DNA from: Sedimenticola sp.
GTDB lineage: Bacteria; Pseudomonadota; Gammaproteobacteria; Chromatiales; Chromatiaceae
Reading direction: 5' to 3'
DNA length: 5,748 nt
Assembly (NCBI GenBank): GCA_030619405.1
Contig: JAUXBK010000175.1
Span: 1 to 5,748, forward strand
Shown here: positions 4,955 through 5,748 of the stretch, in pieces
Layout of the letters: every line of letters starts with the position of its first letter
How positions within the stretch are numbered: the stretch's first letter is position 1
Notes under the pieces: model-generated
The model's database searches: none
What the model was told of the DNA's origin: nothing
Seen by the model: only the letters and a program-made list of their open reading frames with translations
Translations under genes and position numbers: made by a program

Positions 4955-5748
4955 CCGACCCGGGTGCAGGAGACCCTGCGTGCCCTGGGCTTTTCCATCC
5001 GCGATCCGCGCCGGGTGGAGGCCTTCGAAGAGCAGGTCCGGGAGGAGCGGCAGGAACGAACTGATCTGATCATGGCGGCCACGGCGGCCATCACCCTGTT
5101 TCTGGCCATGTCGGCCATGTGGCTGGACCTGTGGCAGATGCGGAACTGGCACGCCTGGACCGCCTGGGGCATCGCCACCTTCGTCTTTTGCTGGAACGGC
5201 CGGCGCATCATACGCAAGGCCTGGGGTGCCGCCCGGCGGGGTATCACCAACCAACATGTGCTGCTCAGCGTGGGCGGCATCGGTGCCTACATCGGTGGGG
5301 TACTGGGGGCGCCGGTGCCGTTCCTCGGCTGGTATGGCTTCGTCGGTTTTCCGGCCGTCGATTTCTTCGGGGTGGTGGTGTTCCTGACCACCTACCATCT
5401 GTTGTCCGGCTATGTCTCCTACCGGGTCAGGGCCCGCGCCTCGGAGAGTGTGCGCAAGCTGCTGGAGATGCAGCCGCCGACCGCCCGGGTGATACGCGAC
5501 GGTCAGGAACAGGAGATACCCATCGAACAGGTGGTGGTAGGCGACCGGGTACGAATCCGCCCCGGAGAGCGGGTGCCGGTGGATGGCCGGGTGGTGGAAG
5601 GCCAGAGTGTGATCGACGAATCCCTGGTGACGGGTGAGCCGATCCCCACGGACAAGGGCGTCGGTGATGAGGTGATCGGTGGCAGCATCAATCAGGCCGG
5701 CACCCTGCTGGTGGAAGTGATGCGCACCGGCGAAGAGAGCTTTCTCTA
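4952..5748 (+). CDS. P1B-type heavy-metal-transporting ATPase (N-terminally shortened, 3' partial)
   Basis: Membrane pump that uses ATP to move a transition metal across the inner membrane. The frame is closed by TAG 4949-4951 and open through the right edge. It starts with the end of what looks like an HMA-like metal-binding domain (VQETLRALGFSIRDPRRVEAF), then hydrophobic segments (LIMAATAAITLFLAMSAMW; TAWGIATFVFCW; VLLSVGGIGAYIGGVLG; FFGVVVFLTTYHLLSGYV), then the actuator domain: VVVGDRVRIRPGERVPVDGRVVEGQSVIDESLVTGEP, with the TGE phosphatase motif at 5630-5638. The CPx metal-site helix and DKTG phosphorylation site lie beyond the window, so the metal cannot be named. Candidate starts are GTG 4952 or GTG 4964, without clear ribosome-binding sites. 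The loss of most of the N-terminal domain coincides with the cut end of the thioredoxin-like stub. Confidence 0.88.
   Translation, partial: MPTRVQETLRALGFSIRDPRRVEAFEEQVREERQERTDLIMAATAAITLFLAMSAMWLDLWQMRNWHAWTAWGIATFVFCWNGRRIIRKAWGAARRGITNQHVLLSVGGIGAYIGGVLGAPVPFLGWYGFVGFPAVDFFGVVVFLTTYHLLSGYVSYRVRARASESVRKLLEMQPPTARVIRDGQEQEIPIEQVVVGDRVRIRPGERVPVDGRVVEGQSVIDESLVTGEPIPTDKGVGDEVIGGSINQAGTLLVEVMRTGEESFL

Noticed and set aside
1..5748. CRISPR array, tRNA or rRNA genes
   Set aside because: No regularly spaced repeats, tRNA-like cloverleaf or rRNA segments were seen on either strand.

Overview
The window is GC-rich and densely coded. Its gene types (NtrC-type sigma-54 activator, cytochrome P460, cupredoxin, GDT1-family Mn/Ca transporter, MerR-type metal sensor, P1B-type metal ATPase) suggest a respiring proteobacterium, most likely a gammaproteobacterium. 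No gene here fixes the genus, so the taxonomic call is inference.

Layout. 1-1068 (+): 3' part of a sigma-54-dependent response regulator whose last codons are replaced by a 92-bp miniature mobile element (985-1076) with 19-bp perfect terminal inverted repeats and an 8-bp target duplication. 1080-1290 (-): decayed C-terminus of an OmpR-family regulator. 1291-1539 (+): C-terminal stub of a c-type cytochrome without its haem motif. 1540-2055 (-): intact secreted GlcG/HbpS-like (DUF336) protein. 2056-2309: no gene recognised. 2310-2453 (+): C-terminal stub, tentatively of an anti-sigma-factor-like protein. 2499-3504 (+): intact two-gene unit of cytochrome P460 and a cupredoxin. 3505-3733: either a fragment of an unrecognised gene or a structured leader. 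3734-4330 (+): intact GDT1/TMEM165-family membrane transporter. 4379-4786 (-): intact MerR-family metal-type regulator. 4779-4954 (-): C-terminal stub of a thioredoxin-like protein. 4952-5748 (+): P1B-type ATPase missing most of its N-terminal region and running off the right edge.

Functional theme (inference): periplasmic redox and metal handling. P460 with a type-1 copper protein fits oxidation or detoxification of hydroxylamine or nitric oxide with electron transfer. The GDT1 transporter, MerR regulator and P1B ATPase fit metal homeostasis.

The most striking property is the number of gene stubs between intact genes. At least four coding remnants (OmpR, cytochrome c, anti-sigma-like, thioredoxin-like) plus an N-terminally shortened ATPase indicate repeated deletions or rearrangements. 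The small mobile element is a precisely reconstructable event: removing it and one target copy restores a normal end of the NtrC-type protein, two codons later.
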